Below are positions 1 to 8,401 of a stretch of 64,000 nt of DNA, piece after piece. The DNA comes from Albitalea sp966211955 (GTDB lineage Bacteria > Pseudomonadota > Gammaproteobacteria > Burkholderiales > Burkholderiaceae_C). Every line of letters begins with the position of its first letter. Position 1 is the first letter of the stretch. The translations under genes were made by a program, and so were the position numbers. The DNA is taken from NCBI GenBank assembly GCA_966211955.1, contig CBIHOF010000024.1, positions 1 through 64,000 on the forward strand, read 5' to 3'. The notes beneath the pieces are model-generated. The model made no database searches. It was not told the origin of the DNA and worked only from the letters and a program-made list of their open reading frames with translations.

Positions 1-666
1 GCCTTCGTGTTCGGCTTCTTCGCCTTCCGCTCGCGCATCAAGGGCGTGTACTTCTCCATCATCACGCAGGCCATGACCTTCGCGACGATGCTGCTCTTCT
101 TCCGCAACGAGACGGGCTTCGGCGGCAACAACGGCTTCACCGACTTCAAGCGCATCCTCGGCATCGCGATCGCGCGGCCGTCCACGCGCATGACGCTGTT
201 CGTCATCACCGGCTGCACGCTGCTCGCGTTCTTTCTCTTCGCGCGCTGGCTGGTGGCAAGCAAGTTCGGCCGCGTGCTGCAGGCCATCCGCGACGCCGAG
301 TCGCGCGTGATGTTCACCGGCTACGACCCGCTGCGCTACAAGCTCACGATCTGGGTCATCTCGGCCGTGATGTGCGGCATCGCGGGCGCCTTGTACGTGC
401 CGCAGGTGGGCATCATCAACCCGAGCGAGATGTCGCCGGCCGCGAGCATCGAGATCGCGATCTGGACGGCGGTGGGCGGGCGCGCCTCGCTCATCGGGCC
501 GATCGTCGGCGCCTTCTTCGTCAATGGGGCGAAGAGCTGGTTCACGCAGGCGTTTCCGGAGTTCTGGCTTTACTTCCTCGGGGCGCTGTTCATCGCGGTG
601 ACGTTGTTCCTGCCCCAGGGGATCATCGGGCTCGTCACGCGGCGAAAGAAGGAGGAGCGGGCATGA
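1..666 (+). CDS. urtC: Urea ABC transporter permease UrtC (5' end missing)
   Basis: This is the C-terminal part of a branched-chain-type ABC permease. It runs into the left edge in frame, so the true start lies outside the window. About 221 codons remain, with several hydrophobic membrane segments and the LivM-type conserved run G-x-x-L-x-A-I-R-D-x-E-x-R near residues 90-100. The assignment to urea rather than branched amino acids rests on the following overlapping genes, which have UrtD and UrtE character. In the Urt system UrtB and UrtC form the inner-membrane channel. Its TGA overlaps the ATG of urtD (ATGA), so the two are translationally coupled. urtA and urtB would be expected upstream, outside the window. 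Confidence 0.9.
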   Translation, partial: AFVFGFFAFRSRIKGVYFSIITQAMTFATMLLFFRNETGFGGNNGFTDFKRILGIAIARPSTRMTLFVITGCTLLAFFLFARWLVASKFGRVLQAIRDAESRVMFTGYDPLRYKLTIWVISAVMCGIAGALYVPQVGIINPSEMSPAASIEIAIWTAVGGRASLIGPIVGAFFVNGAKSWFTQAFPEFWLYFLGALFIAVTLFLPQGIIGLVTRRKKEERA

Positions 667-1550
667 CCCCCGAGCTGATGGAGGCGGGCACCAAGGCGTT
701 GGAGGCAGCGCGCGCGCGGCAAACCAATGCAGGCCAATCAGGTGGTCGCGAAGCCAGCTACGGCCGCGTGGTGGAAGAGGGCGTGTTGGATGTCGTGCAC
801 GGCCCCATCCTCTACCTCGATGAAATCACCGTGAGCTTCGACGGCTTCAAGGCCTTGAACGATCTCTCGCTGTACATCGATGCCGGTGAGCTGCGCTGCA
901 TCATCGGGCCCAACGGCGCGGGCAAGACGACCATGATGGATGTCATCACCGGCAAGACGCGGCCCGACTCCGGCAAGGCGTTCTTCGGTTCCACCATCGA
1001 CCTCCTGCGCCTGCGCGAGAACCGCATCGCGAGCATCGGCATCGGCCGCAAGTTCCAGAAGCCGACGGTGTTCGAGCACCTCTCGGTGTTCGAGAACCTG
1101 GAGTTGGCGCTCAAGGACGACCGCGGCGTGAAGGCATCGATGTTCTTCCGCCTGAACGGCGAGCAGCTGGATCGCATTGGTTCGATGCTGCAGCTGATCC
1201 ACCTCAAGGACAGCGCCCAGCGCACGGCGGGATTGCTGTCGCACGGCCAGAAGCAGTGGCTGGAGATCGGCATGCTGCTGATGCAGGACCCGAAGCTCTT
1301 GCTGCTCGACGAGCCCGTGGCCGGCATGACCGACGAAGAGACCGAGCGCACGGCGGAGCTGTTCCTCTCGCTCGAAGGCAACCATTCGCTCGTCGTAGTG
1401 GAACACGACATGAAGTTCATCCACGAGCTCACGCGCGACAACCCGGCGAAGAAGGTGACGGTGCTGCATGAGGGCAGCGTGCTGGCCGAGGGGTCACTCG
1501 CAGACGTGCAGTCGAACGAGAAGGTCGTCGAGGTCTACCTGGGACGATGA
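663..1550 (+). CDS. urtD: Urea ABC transporter ATP-binding protein UrtD
   Basis: A 295-residue LivG-type ATPase. After a variable N-terminal stretch of about 45 residues come the Walker A motif GPNGAGKT, the LivG-type Q-loop region (GRKFQKPTVFEHLSVFENLE), a signature region LLSHGQKQWLEIG in which SHGQ stands for the usual SGGQ, and Walker B LLLLDEPVAG. The SHGQ signature and the N-terminal extension are typical of UrtD as opposed to LivG. The ATG at 663 overlaps the urtC stop. A longer in-frame ORF reaches back into urtC but would overlap its conserved coding sequence, so the short start is preferred. With UrtE it should power high-affinity urea uptake. Confidence 0.93.
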   Translation: MTPELMEAGTKALEAARARQTNAGQSGGREASYGRVVEEGVLDVVHGPILYLDEITVSFDGFKALNDLSLYIDAGELRCIIGPNGAGKTTMMDVITGKTRPDSGKAFFGSTIDLLRLRENRIASIGIGRKFQKPTVFEHLSVFENLELALKDDRGVKASMFFRLNGEQLDRIGSMLQLIHLKDSAQRTAGLLSHGQKQWLEIGMLLMQDPKLLLLDEPVAGMTDEETERTAELFLSLEGNHSLVVVEHDMKFIHELTRDNPAKKVTVLHEGSVLAEGSLADVQSNEKVVEVYLGR

Positions 1551-1551
1551 C

Positions 1552-2244
1552 ATGCTGAAAGTCCAAGGCATCAACCAGTTCTACGGTGGCTCGCACATCC
1601 TGCGCAGCCTCGGCTTCGAGGCGAAGCTCGGCGAGGTCACCGTCATCCTCGGCCGCAACGGCGTGGGCAAGACCACGCTGCTCAAGAGCCTGATGGGCGT
1701 GGTGCCGGTGAAGACCGGCAGCATCCAGCTCGACGGGCAGGACATCACCCGCGACACGCCCTACGAGCGCGTGCGCAAGGGCGTGGGCTACGTGCCGCAG
1801 GGGCGCGAAATCTTCGGGCGGCTGACGGTGGAAGAGAACCTGCGCATGGGCCTGGCGTACAAGCCCGGCCGCACGCCGATTCCCACCGAGTTGTTCGAGC
1901 TGTTCCCGGTCCTGAAGCAGATGATCAACCGCCGCGGCGGCGACCTCTCAGGCGGCCAGCAGCAACAGCTCGCGATCGCGCGGGCACTCGCCGCGGGGCC
2001 GAAGCTGTTGATCCTCGACGAGCCCACCGAAGGCATCCAGCCGAGCATCATCAAGGACATCGGCCGAGTGATCCGCATGCTCGCCGACCGCAAGACCATG
2101 GCGATCGTGCTGGTGGAGCAGTACTACGACTTTGCCGCGGAGCTGGCCGATCAATACTTGGTGATGGAGCGCGGCGAGATCGTGATGAGCGGGCTCGGGG
2201 AGCACATGGAGACGGATGGGGTGAGGCGGCGGATGTCGATTTGA
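1552..2244 (+). CDS. urtE: Urea ABC transporter ATP-binding protein UrtE
   Basis: A 230-residue LivF-type ATPase beginning one base after the urtD stop. Walker A is GRNGVGKT, the signature is DLSGGQQQQLAIARAL, and Walker B is LLILDEPTEGIQPSII. The run EPTEGIQPSIIKDIG distinguishes UrtE from amino-acid LivF proteins. It would pair with UrtD as the second nucleotide-binding subunit. The stop codon lies inside an inverted repeat (2243-2266) that looks like the operator of the downstream toxin-antitoxin pair. The urease genes that usually follow urtE are absent here; a toxin-antitoxin pair and the MSHA pilus locus follow instead. Confidence 0.93.
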   Translation: MLKVQGINQFYGGSHILRSLGFEAKLGEVTVILGRNGVGKTTLLKSLMGVVPVKTGSIQLDGQDITRDTPYERVRKGVGYVPQGREIFGRLTVEENLRMGLAYKPGRTPIPTELFELFPVLKQMINRRGGDLSGGQQQQLAIARALAAGPKLLILDEPTEGIQPSIIKDIGRVIRMLADRKTMAIVLVEQYYDFAAELADQYLVMERGEIVMSGLGEHMETDGVRRRMSI

Positions 2245-2266
2245 TGGTGGCAAAAATGCTACCATC
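2243..2266. promoter_or_regulatory. Inverted repeat, probable toxin-antitoxin operator
   Basis: Arms of 10 bases (2243-2252 and 2257-2266) separated by AAAA match at 9 of 10 positions: GATGGTGGCA and TGCTACCATC. The repeat overlaps the urtE stop codon and lies 7 bases before the PIN toxin start. Ribbon-helix-helix antitoxins typically autoregulate through such short palindromes, so this is probably the operator of the 2273-2919 pair. The function is inferred from position and symmetry. Confidence 0.55.
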
Positions 2267-2272
2267 TGTCGC

Positions 2273-2701
2273 ATGCCGCCACGCGTCGTCGTTGATACGA
2301 ATGTGTTCTTGGGCGCCTGTCTAGGGACGGGGCCGGCGCACCGCGTGATTGAAAGCTGTCTGCAGGGTGCGTGCTTGCCGCTGATGGGGTCTGCCCTCTT
2401 CACCGAATACGAAGATGTGATGGGACGCAGCGAACTGTTCAAGAAGTGCCGACTCAATCGCGGTGAGCGCGACGAGCTGCTCGACATTTTTGCGGCTTGC
2501 TGCGAGTGGACAAGGGTCTACTTTGGCTGGCGGCCGAATTTGCCCGACGAGGCCGACAATCACTTGATCGAATTGGCGGTCGCTGGAGGCGCCGGCTTCG
2601 TGGTCACACGAAACCTCAAGGACCTTCAGCGGAGTGAACTCAAATTTCCGGGCCTTCGCATTCTCGACCCGGTGGAATTCTTGAAGGAGGTTTCTTCATG
2701 A
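2273..2701 (+). CDS. PIN-domain ribonuclease toxin (COG1569-like)
   Basis: A 142-residue PIN-domain protein. The expected acidic residues are visible: D8 in VVVDTNVFL, E45 in FTEYEDV, D95 in PDEADNHL and D117 in NLKDLQ. PIN toxins cleave RNA with Mg2+ bound by such an acidic cluster. It is followed by an overlapping ribbon-helix-helix gene (ATGA overlap at 2698), so toxin precedes antitoxin, the reverse of the commonest order but usual for this PIN family. Codon use (gtt, ttg, gat, aat) is visibly less GC-rich than in the neighbouring urt and msh genes, which suggests horizontal arrival. Confidence 0.85.
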   Translation: MPPRVVVDTNVFLGACLGTGPAHRVIESCLQGACLPLMGSALFTEYEDVMGRSELFKKCRLNRGERDELLDIFAACCEWTRVYFGWRPNLPDEADNHLIELAVAGGAGFVVTRNLKDLQRSELKFPGLRILDPVEFLKEVSS

Positions 2702-2919
2702 GTGCATTGACTGTTCGGCTGCCCGACGACAAGCATCAGCGCCTGCGTGCGCTGGCTCAAAGCCGAGGGACGACGATCAACCGGCTGATCGATGAAATGA
2801 CGACCCTCATCCTTGCTGAGTTCGATGCGGAGACGCGATTCAAGCTCCGAGCGGAGCGAGGTGCGGGACAACAGGAGCGCGGGCTGGCCTTGCTGGCAAA
2901 GGCTCGGGGCAAGAAGTAA
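2698..2919 (+). CDS. Ribbon-helix-helix (Arc/CopG-type) antitoxin
   Basis: A 73-residue protein opening with a beta-strand-like segment (SALTVRLPDD) followed by helices (KHQRLRALAQSRGTTINRLIDE), the typical ribbon-helix-helix DNA-binding layout. The C-terminal half is charged and probably contacts the toxin. It overlaps the PIN toxin by four bases, which ties synthesis of the two proteins together. It should bind the palindrome at 2243-2266 and repress its own operon, as known for this class. It ends 15 bases before the convergent mshN stop. Confidence 0.8.
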   Translation: MSALTVRLPDDKHQRLRALAQSRGTTINRLIDEMTTLILAEFDAETRFKLRAERGAGQQERGLALLAKARGKK

Positions 2920-2934
2920 AGAAGTTGCGGTGCC

Positions 2935-4005
2935 TCAAAGCTGCCGCAACCGCTGCTCCACATACTGCGCCAGCTCTGGCGTCAATCCGCCAGACGACCT
3001 TGCCCGGTTGAATGCTTCCTTCGCGTTATCGGCGTGCCCGTCGGCCGCCTGCGAGATGCCCAGGCCCATCCACCACACGCTGTTGTTGGGCACGGTGCGC
3101 AGGGCCGCTGCGAAATGGTCGGATGCTTCGGTGTGGCGGTTGATGCGTTGCAGCACCGCGGCGCGGAAGGCGTGGTCTTCGGCGCTCATGGATGCGGTGT
3201 CGGTGGGTTGCAGCACCTCGGCAGCGCGCTGGAGTTCGCCGCGCTCGACGTGCAGTCTCGCGAGCGTCATGGCGAGGCCGGTGTTCTGCGGCGCCAGGGC
3301 GAGGCCGTCGTTCAGCACGACACGCGCCTCGTCGGACTTGCCTTGGTTGAGCAGGACGCCGGCGAGTGCTTGACGGGCCGGGGTGAGCGCTGATTCCTCG
3401 CGCAGCGCGGCCGTATAGGCCACCGCCGCTTCGGCGTACTGGCCGGCCTGGTGCAGGGACACGCCGCGTTGATACTCGGCTTCGGCGCGCTCATGCGCCG
3501 TGCGGCCCGGCGTGCGCTTCTCGATGCGTGACTCGCCCACGTCGGCAACGGATGCCGATGGCTTGATCGACGACGTGGGTGCGAGGGCCAAGACCGGGTG
3601 CGACACATCGGCAGCCTCGGCGGATTCGACGGTGCGAGGCTTCTCGTGCACGCTCGCCACGTCGGCCCGGGCAGTCGCCTTCGGCTGCGCGAATGCGGGC
3701 ACCGGTACGGATGCCGCAGCCACCGGTGCCGTCACCACCACGACCGGTGTGGGGGCAGGCATGGCGACAACCGCAGGCTCCACTGCATGAGCGACGGCAG
3801 CCGGCGCCACGGACCGACTCGCCATCGACCAGGCAATGGCGGCAGAGCCACCAGCCACCAGCAACACGGCGCCAGCAAGCACCGCCAGCCGCCACGTGCG
3901 CGCGGGTGTCACCGGTGCAGCCGTGGTTCGCACGGCAGCCGGCATTGCGCCGCCATTCGCATGGCGCCGATCCAGATCCTGCAGCACCTGATTGATGAGG
4001 CTCAT
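2935..4005 (-). CDS. mshN: MSHA biogenesis protein MshN (TPR protein)
   Basis: A 356-residue protein with the MshN-type start MSLINQVLQDLDRR, one transmembrane segment at about residues 35-60, an Ala/Pro/Val-rich periplasmic linker, and tetratricopeptide repeats from about residue 165 to the end (for example AEYQRGVSLHQAGQYAEAAV). MshN is thought to support pilus assembly at the inner membrane and periplasm. The ATG at 4005 overlaps the mshM stop (ATGA); a GTG four codons upstream is possible but less likely. It is the last gene of the MSHA transcription unit and converges on the antitoxin gene. Confidence 0.85.
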   Translation of the reverse strand: MSLINQVLQDLDRRHANGGAMPAAVRTTAAPVTPARTWRLAVLAGAVLLVAGGSAAIAWSMASRSVAPAAVAHAVEPAVVAMPAPTPVVVVTAPVAAASVPVPAFAQPKATARADVASVHEKPRTVESAEAADVSHPVLALAPTSSIKPSASVADVGESRIEKRTPGRTAHERAEAEYQRGVSLHQAGQYAEAAVAYTAALREESALTPARQALAGVLLNQGKSDEARVVLNDGLALAPQNTGLAMTLARLHVERGELQRAAEVLQPTDTASMSAEDHAFRAAVLQRINRHTEASDHFAAALRTVPNNSVWWMGLGISQAADGHADNAKEAFNRARSSGGLTPELAQYVEQRLRQL

Positions 4006-4853
4006 CGGAACAACCACTTCATCCAGCTGAAGCCGGAGCGCGACGGCGAGCCGTCGGTGTCACGCGCCGCGAGGCGCACATGCTTGCGTTCGACCTGCAC
4101 GCCGCCCTGGCCGAACACGGCCAGCAGCGACTTGTGCGCGAGGATGTTCACGAGCCGCGGCGTGCCGCCGCTCGCACGGTGCAAGGCCGCGATCGCCCCC
4201 CGCGTGAACACCTCGGCGCCGCGGTAGCCGGCCACGCGAAGGCGGTGGTCGAGGTACAGCCGAAGCTCGTCGCGGCTGAGCGTGCCCAGCCGGTAGTGAA
4301 AGGAAATGCGCTGGCGCAGCTGCCGCAGGTTGGGCATTGCAAGCTTCGTGTCCAGCTCGGGCTGGCCGAAGAGCACCACCTGCATCAGCTTGCGCTTCTC
4401 GGTCTCGAGGTTGGACAGCAGGCGAAGCGTCTCCAGGCTCGCATGGCGCAAGGACTGCGCCTCGTCCACGCACACCACCACGCGGCGGCCCTCGGCGGCC
4501 AGGTGCAGGAGCGTGTCGTTGATGCGCTTGAGCAGCGTGTATTCGGTGGACGACGCCGGCAGCGTCTCGCCCAGTTCCTCGGCTAGCGCGAGCAGCAAGG
4601 TGCGCGCGGTGTGGTTCGGGTTGGGCAGGTAGCAGCTCACATGCCCCGCGGGCAAAGTGGCGAGGAATCGGCGGCACAAGAGCGTCTTGCCCGTGCCCAC
4701 TTCGCCCGTGATCTTGATGAACCCTTCGCCGCTGTCGGCGGCCAGGTGCAAGGTGTTCAGCGCTTCCTGGTGGGCGCGCGTGGAGAACGCAAACGCCGTG
4801 TCCGGCGTGAGGCCGAAGGGCAGCTCGTTCAGTCCGAAGTGGGCGAGGTACAT
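4002..4853 (-). CDS. mshM: MSHA biogenesis ATPase MshM (ExeA/GspA-like)
   Basis: A 283-residue AAA-type ATPase. It starts with the family hallmark YLAHFGLNELPFGLTPDT and carries Walker A GEVGTGKT (residues 50-57) and Walker B VVVCVDEAQ, with ETEKRKLMQVVLFGQPEL afterwards. ExeA/GspA proteins help insert secretins through the peptidoglycan layer, so MshM probably assists MshL. No peptidoglycan-binding domain follows the ATPase, in line with MshM rather than ExeA. The gene is 28 bases downstream of mshL and overlaps mshN by four bases. Confidence 0.88.
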   Translation of the reverse strand: MYLAHFGLNELPFGLTPDTAFAFSTRAHQEALNTLHLAADSGEGFIKITGEVGTGKTLLCRRFLATLPAGHVSCYLPNPNHTARTLLLALAEELGETLPASSTEYTLLKRINDTLLHLAAEGRRVVVCVDEAQSLRHASLETLRLLSNLETEKRKLMQVVLFGQPELDTKLAMPNLRQLRQRISFHYRLGTLSRDELRLYLDHRLRVAGYRGAEVFTRGAIAALHRASGGTPRLVNILAHKSLLAVFGQGGVQVERKHVRLAARDTDGSPSRSGFSWMKWLFR

Positions 4854-4881
4854 GCGGCGTTCCTTGGGGGCTCTGGCCTGC

Positions 4882-6639
4882 TCAACGCACGGCGCCCGGC
4901 GCGCCGTAGGACTGCAGGCGCTCCTGCACGGCGGCCGCGTCGGCCTGCCATCCGCTCGAGCCGTGGATGATGGTGGGCTTGAGCAGGATCACGAGCTCGC
5001 TCTTCTGGCTGCTCGTCGCCTTCTGCCCGAAGAGACCGCCCACCACCGGTTGGTCGTGTGCGCCCGGCAGCCCCGAGCTGTTGCCTGATTGCTGCTGCTT
5101 CATCAGCCCGCCGATGGCGACGATGTTGCCGTCCTGCACGCGCACGACGCTGTCGCTTTCGTTGACGGTGCTGGCCGCGAGCGGCAGCTGGAAGTTGCCG
5201 AGTGAACCGAGGTTGACGTTCTTCTGCTTCTCGGCCACCACGCTCACCGACGGATGCAGGTGCAGGATGATCGAGTCGTTCTCGTCGATCTGCGGCGTCA
5301 CGTCGAGCGCGATGCCGGAGAAGAAAGGTTGCACACCAATCGTCGGTGAATTGGTCGTGCCGCCGGTGCCGGTGGTCGTGTTGGTGGTGATGCTCGTGAC
5401 GAAGAACTCGTCGGTGCCCACCTTGAGCACGGCCTTCTGGTTGTTGATGGTGGCGATGCGCGGGCTGGACAGCACCTGCACGTTGCCCTGCGACTCGAGG
5501 AACTGCAAGAGCGCCGCGAAGTTCTGCGCCTGGAAGGCCAGCCCGAACAGGCTGCCCTTGTTGGCGATGTCGCTCACCAGGTTGCCGCCGGCGTTGGAAT
5601 ACAGCGACGCGGTGTTGAAAGTCTTGGTGGAATAGTTGAGGTCCTGCACGCCGGTGGCGAGCGCGCCGGATTGCTGCAGCACGGTGCCGGGAGACACCTG
5701 GCCGGCGGACCAGTGGTTGTTGCCGTTGCCGAAGACCGACCAGTTCACGCCGCTCGAGTAGCTGTCCGACAGCTGCACCTCGATGATCTTGGCCTCGATC
5801 ATCACCTGCCGCTCGATGATGAGCTGCGTCATGCGCAGGTAGTTCTCGGCGTTGCGGATGTCGTTCGGAAAGCCGCGCACCGCAATCACGCCCGACAGCG
5901 GGTTGACGATGACCTTGCGGTTCGCGTCGCTGCCCACGATGGCGTTGAGCGTCTCGCGCAGCTCGCCCCAGAAGTCGTTGTTGTTCTCGGTGGAGATGCG
6001 GCTGCTCTGCGTGGTCGCGTTGGCGGCCTGCGTGCCGGCGGGGTTCGCGTTGGGCACGGTCGACCCATTCGTGCCCGTCGGGTTCGACGAGATCGACCCC
6101 GAGGTCACGCGCATGTCGGTCTCGCCGCGGCGCTTGCCCGCGAGGTAGTTGACCTGGAAGATGCGCGTCTGCAGCGTGTTGGGCTGGATGAAGATGCGCG
6201 TGCCTTCCATCCGGTATTCGTAGCCGTACAGTTCGCGCAGCGAATCGAGCGCCTCGCGCACCGTCACGTTCTTCAGGTTGATGGCGATGGTGCCGGCCAG
6301 GTCCGGCGGCACCAGCATGCTGTACTTCGTGCCCGAGACGATCTGCAGGAAGACCTGCTGCGCCGGCGCGTTGTGCACGGCCAGGTCGAAGCGCGGCTCC
6401 GGCGGCGCGGGCGGCTTGATGGGCGCGGCCTGCAACGGCGGCAGCAGCGCGCGGTCGACGGCATCGGGGCGCGGCACCGGCTGGGGCGCCTCGCGGTTCG
6501 CGGCCAGCTTCACCTCGTCCTTGATGCGGTCCAGCGTGGCGCTGGGCGGTGTCCTGGTCTGGGCCGGCGGCGTGGCGCAGCCGGCCAGCATCGCCAGCAG
6601 CGACAACGACCACCCGGTGGCATGGGAGAGCTTGTTCAT
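4882..6639 (-). CDS. mshL: MSHA secretin MshL (outer-membrane lipoprotein)
   Basis: A 585-residue secretin. The signal peptide ends in lipobox LAGC (about residues 18-21), predicting an outer-membrane lipoprotein. A short secretin/TonB N-terminal domain lies at about residues 85-160 (FDLAVHNAPAQQVFLQIVSG), followed by a low-complexity Asn/Thr/Ser linker and N-domain. The C-terminal secretin domain has VQVLSSPRIATINNQKAVLKVG and ends near SELVILLKPTII. It should form the ring through which the MSHA pilus leaves the cell. Its ATG overlaps the mshK stop. Confidence 0.92.
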   Translation of the reverse strand: MNKLSHATGWSLSLLAMLAGCATPPAQTRTPPSATLDRIKDEVKLAANREAPQPVPRPDAVDRALLPPLQAAPIKPPAPPEPRFDLAVHNAPAQQVFLQIVSGTKYSMLVPPDLAGTIAINLKNVTVREALDSLRELYGYEYRMEGTRIFIQPNTLQTRIFQVNYLAGKRRGETDMRVTSGSISSNPTGTNGSTVPNANPAGTQAANATTQSSRISTENNNDFWGELRETLNAIVGSDANRKVIVNPLSGVIAVRGFPNDIRNAENYLRMTQLIIERQVMIEAKIIEVQLSDSYSSGVNWSVFGNGNNHWSAGQVSPGTVLQQSGALATGVQDLNYSTKTFNTASLYSNAGGNLVSDIANKGSLFGLAFQAQNFAALLQFLESQGNVQVLSSPRIATINNQKAVLKVGTDEFFVTSITTNTTTGTGGTTNSPTIGVQPFFSGIALDVTPQIDENDSIILHLHPSVSVVAEKQKNVNLGSLGNFQLPLAASTVNESDSVVRVQDGNIVAIGGLMKQQQSGNSSGLPGAHDQPVVGGLFGQKATSSQKSELVILLKPTIIHGSSGWQADAAAVQERLQSYGAPGAVR

Positions 6640-7010
6640 CGGGTCGGCTCCGGTGTGGCCGGAGAGTGGCCTTGTTGTTGGACGGTGGCGGTGGGGATGA
6701 GCGCGAGCGTCATCTCGCCCTGCGGGCCCTTGAGCACGGCCGAGCGTTCGGTCACGCGGACGAGGCGAGCATCGCGAAAACGCGCGCCCAGCATCACGAC
6801 TTCACCGCTGATCACCGCGGCCGGCGTGCGGCCCTTGCCGAGCAGCACGGATTGGAGTTGCAGCGCGGACTCAGGCGCGGAAGCGGCAGGCGACGGTGCG
6901 GCGAGCAGCGATGCCGGCGGACGCGTCGGGTCCTGCAGCGCTTGCGCGTTCAGCGATGCGTTCATCACGATGGATGCACATGCGACGGCAAGGAAGCGGA
7001 CGAGGCTCAT
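6636..7010 (-). CDS. mshK: MSHA biogenesis protein MshK
   Basis: A 124-residue exported protein with a signal peptide of about 25 residues ending near NAQA. It contains LQDPTRPPAS and a beta-rich part (LQSVLLGKGRTPAAVISGEVVMLG) typical of small MshK/PilP/GspC-like periplasmic proteins that link the inner-membrane platform to the secretin. The ATG at 7010 overlaps the mshJ stop (ATGA), so it is preferred over an in-frame ATG four codons upstream. Sequence similarity across this family is low, so the name depends mainly on its place between mshJ and mshL. Confidence 0.8.
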   Translation of the reverse strand: MSLVRFLAVACASIVMNASLNAQALQDPTRPPASLLAAPSPAASAPESALQLQSVLLGKGRTPAAVISGEVVMLGARFRDARLVRVTERSAVLKGPQGEMTLALIPTATVQQQGHSPATPEPTR

Positions 7011-7714
7011 ACGCGCCACCATGTCTTCTCCAGGCTGATGGTGTAGACCGTCACCGTCATGGTGTTGGCCGGCCAATGCTGCGCGTCGATCTTCAGCTCG
7101 CCCCAGTACACGCGGCGCGGCAGATGCTCCAGCGCGGCGAGGTAGGCCTGCATGTCGGCATACGAGCCCTGCACGGTGATCTCGACGCCGTGGCGATAGA
7201 GCCAGGCGTCACGCGAATCCTTTGGCGACGAGGCGGACGACGCGGGCGCGGCGACCGGCGGCGCCGCCTTGCCGGACCCGGCGATGAGCTCCGCCACCGA
7301 CATCACCGGCACGCTGCGCAGCGAGACCAGCTGCAGTCCACGGTGTGATTGCAAGAGGCTGTCGAGCAGGTGCCCCATCTCCTGCGGCTGCACCAGCGCG
7401 CGCTGCACCTGGGCGAATTCGCCGTCGGCCAGTTGCAGTTGGTCGCGCAGCGCCTTCAGCTGCGCCTGCACGGCGGCGTCGGGGTTGCGCTGGCGGGCCT
7501 GCAGGCCCTGCACCTGCGGCGACAGCGAGGCGAGTTCATTGCGCTGCTGCATCATCTGGCGCTGCAGCTGCATGCGCTGCTTGTACGCCGGCTCGATGAA
7601 GAGCAGCACGCCCAGGCCGATCACCAGCACGAGGGCGCAAGCCATCAGCAGGCCGCGTTCGCGGCGAGCGAGCGCCATGTAGCGTGTGCGTGAACGAAGC
7701 CAGAAGGCCTTCAT
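7007..7714 (-). CDS. mshJ: MSHA biogenesis protein MshJ (PilO/GspM-like)
   Basis: A 235-residue bitopic inner-membrane protein. It has a short basic cytoplasmic N-terminus, one membrane segment at about residues 22-45, a coiled coil rich in Gln, Leu and Arg (about 45-110) and a ferredoxin-like periplasmic domain. This is the PilO/GspM layout, and MshJ is the MSHA counterpart. A good Shine-Dalgarno (AAGGAGAG) precedes the ATG at 7714, whose first base is the last base of the upstream stop codon. A GTG directly before it is a possible alternative start. Confidence 0.85.
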   Translation of the reverse strand: MKAFWLRSRTRYMALARRERGLLMACALVLVIGLGVLLFIEPAYKQRMQLQRQMMQQRNELASLSPQVQGLQARQRNPDAAVQAQLKALRDQLQLADGEFAQVQRALVQPQEMGHLLDSLLQSHRGLQLVSLRSVPVMSVAELIAGSGKAAPPVAAPASSASSPKDSRDAWLYRHGVEITVQGSYADMQAYLAALEHLPRRVYWGELKIDAQHWPANTMTVTVYTISLEKTWWRV

Positions 7715-8397
7715 CACTTGCTCTCCTTGCCGACCACGGCGCCGCCGGAGCCGCTGAGCGAGAACTCGACGAAGCTCGCCAGGCGCGGGGCAGCGGGCGA
7801 TGATACTTTTGCGCTTGCCGATGCGGCGGATGCCACCGCGGGCGTGTCGTCCATCGGCCGTGCGATGTCGAGCGCGCGGAAGGAGCGGCCCTGCAGCGCG
7901 GGCTCCTGGTTCAGGCGGCCGACGTAGGCGGGAATGAGTTCAGGGTTCATCGCACGGCCGCGCAGGGCCATGTCCTGACGGTCGAGCACGAGTCCGGTGA
8001 GCCACAGTCCGTCGATGGTCTGGCGTGCGAAGGCCTGCAGCGTGGCCGCGTGGCCGTCCTGGTAGCCGAGACCGCCGGCGCGCAGCATCTGCAATGCGGC
8101 CTGGCGCTGCTCGAGCGTGGCCTGGGTGGTGCCGACCTCGGCCACGAGCTTAGCGTCCGGGCGCAGGGAGTCGACGCGCCGCGCGAGATCCTGGATGGCC
8201 GTCTGCTGTGCCTGCAGCGCATCGGCGGTCTGTTGTGCCGGCGCCTGCAGTTCAGCCAATTGCCAGCGCGCGAAGGCCGCGCCCAGCGCCACCACCAGCA
8301 CCGCCACGCCGACAGCGGCGGCGAAGGACTCGGCGTTCAGCCAGTCGTGCTGGATGCGCAGTGCGGGGTCGTACAGGTTGATGTTCTGCCGTGCCAT
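7714..8397 (-). CDS. mshI2: PilN-like MSHA platform protein (MshI2 type)
   Basis: A 227-residue bitopic membrane protein with the PilN-like N-terminal motif QNINLYDPALR, a membrane segment at about residues 25-50 and a coiled-coil periplasmic part. In type IV pilus systems PilN binds the cytoplasmic actin-like PilM through an INLL-type motif; here INLYDP would contact MshI. The gene lies four bases after mshI and overlaps mshJ by one base. The symbol mshI2 is used by analogy with loci that split the MshI function. Confidence is high for the fold and moderate for the name. Confidence 0.78.
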   Translation of the reverse strand: MARQNINLYDPALRIQHDWLNAESFAAAVGVAVLVVALGAAFARWQLAELQAPAQQTADALQAQQTAIQDLARRVDSLRPDAKLVAEVGTTQATLEQRQAALQMLRAGGLGYQDGHAATLQAFARQTIDGLWLTGLVLDRQDMALRGRAMNPELIPAYVGRLNQEPALQGRSFRALDIARPMDDTPAVASAASASAKVSSPAAPRLASFVEFSLSGSGGAVVGKESK

Positions 8398-8401
8398 CGG
8401 T

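Noticed and set aside
3026..3033. A further TTATCGGC (minus-strand GCCGATAA) sigma-28 -10 match
   Set aside because: It lies inside mshN coding sequence (codons for A-D-N-A) and has no suitable -35, so it is likely chance.
4829..6613. A 594-codon frame in mshL
   Set aside because: The mshL frame gives a clear secretin; this one has no motifs and biased composition.
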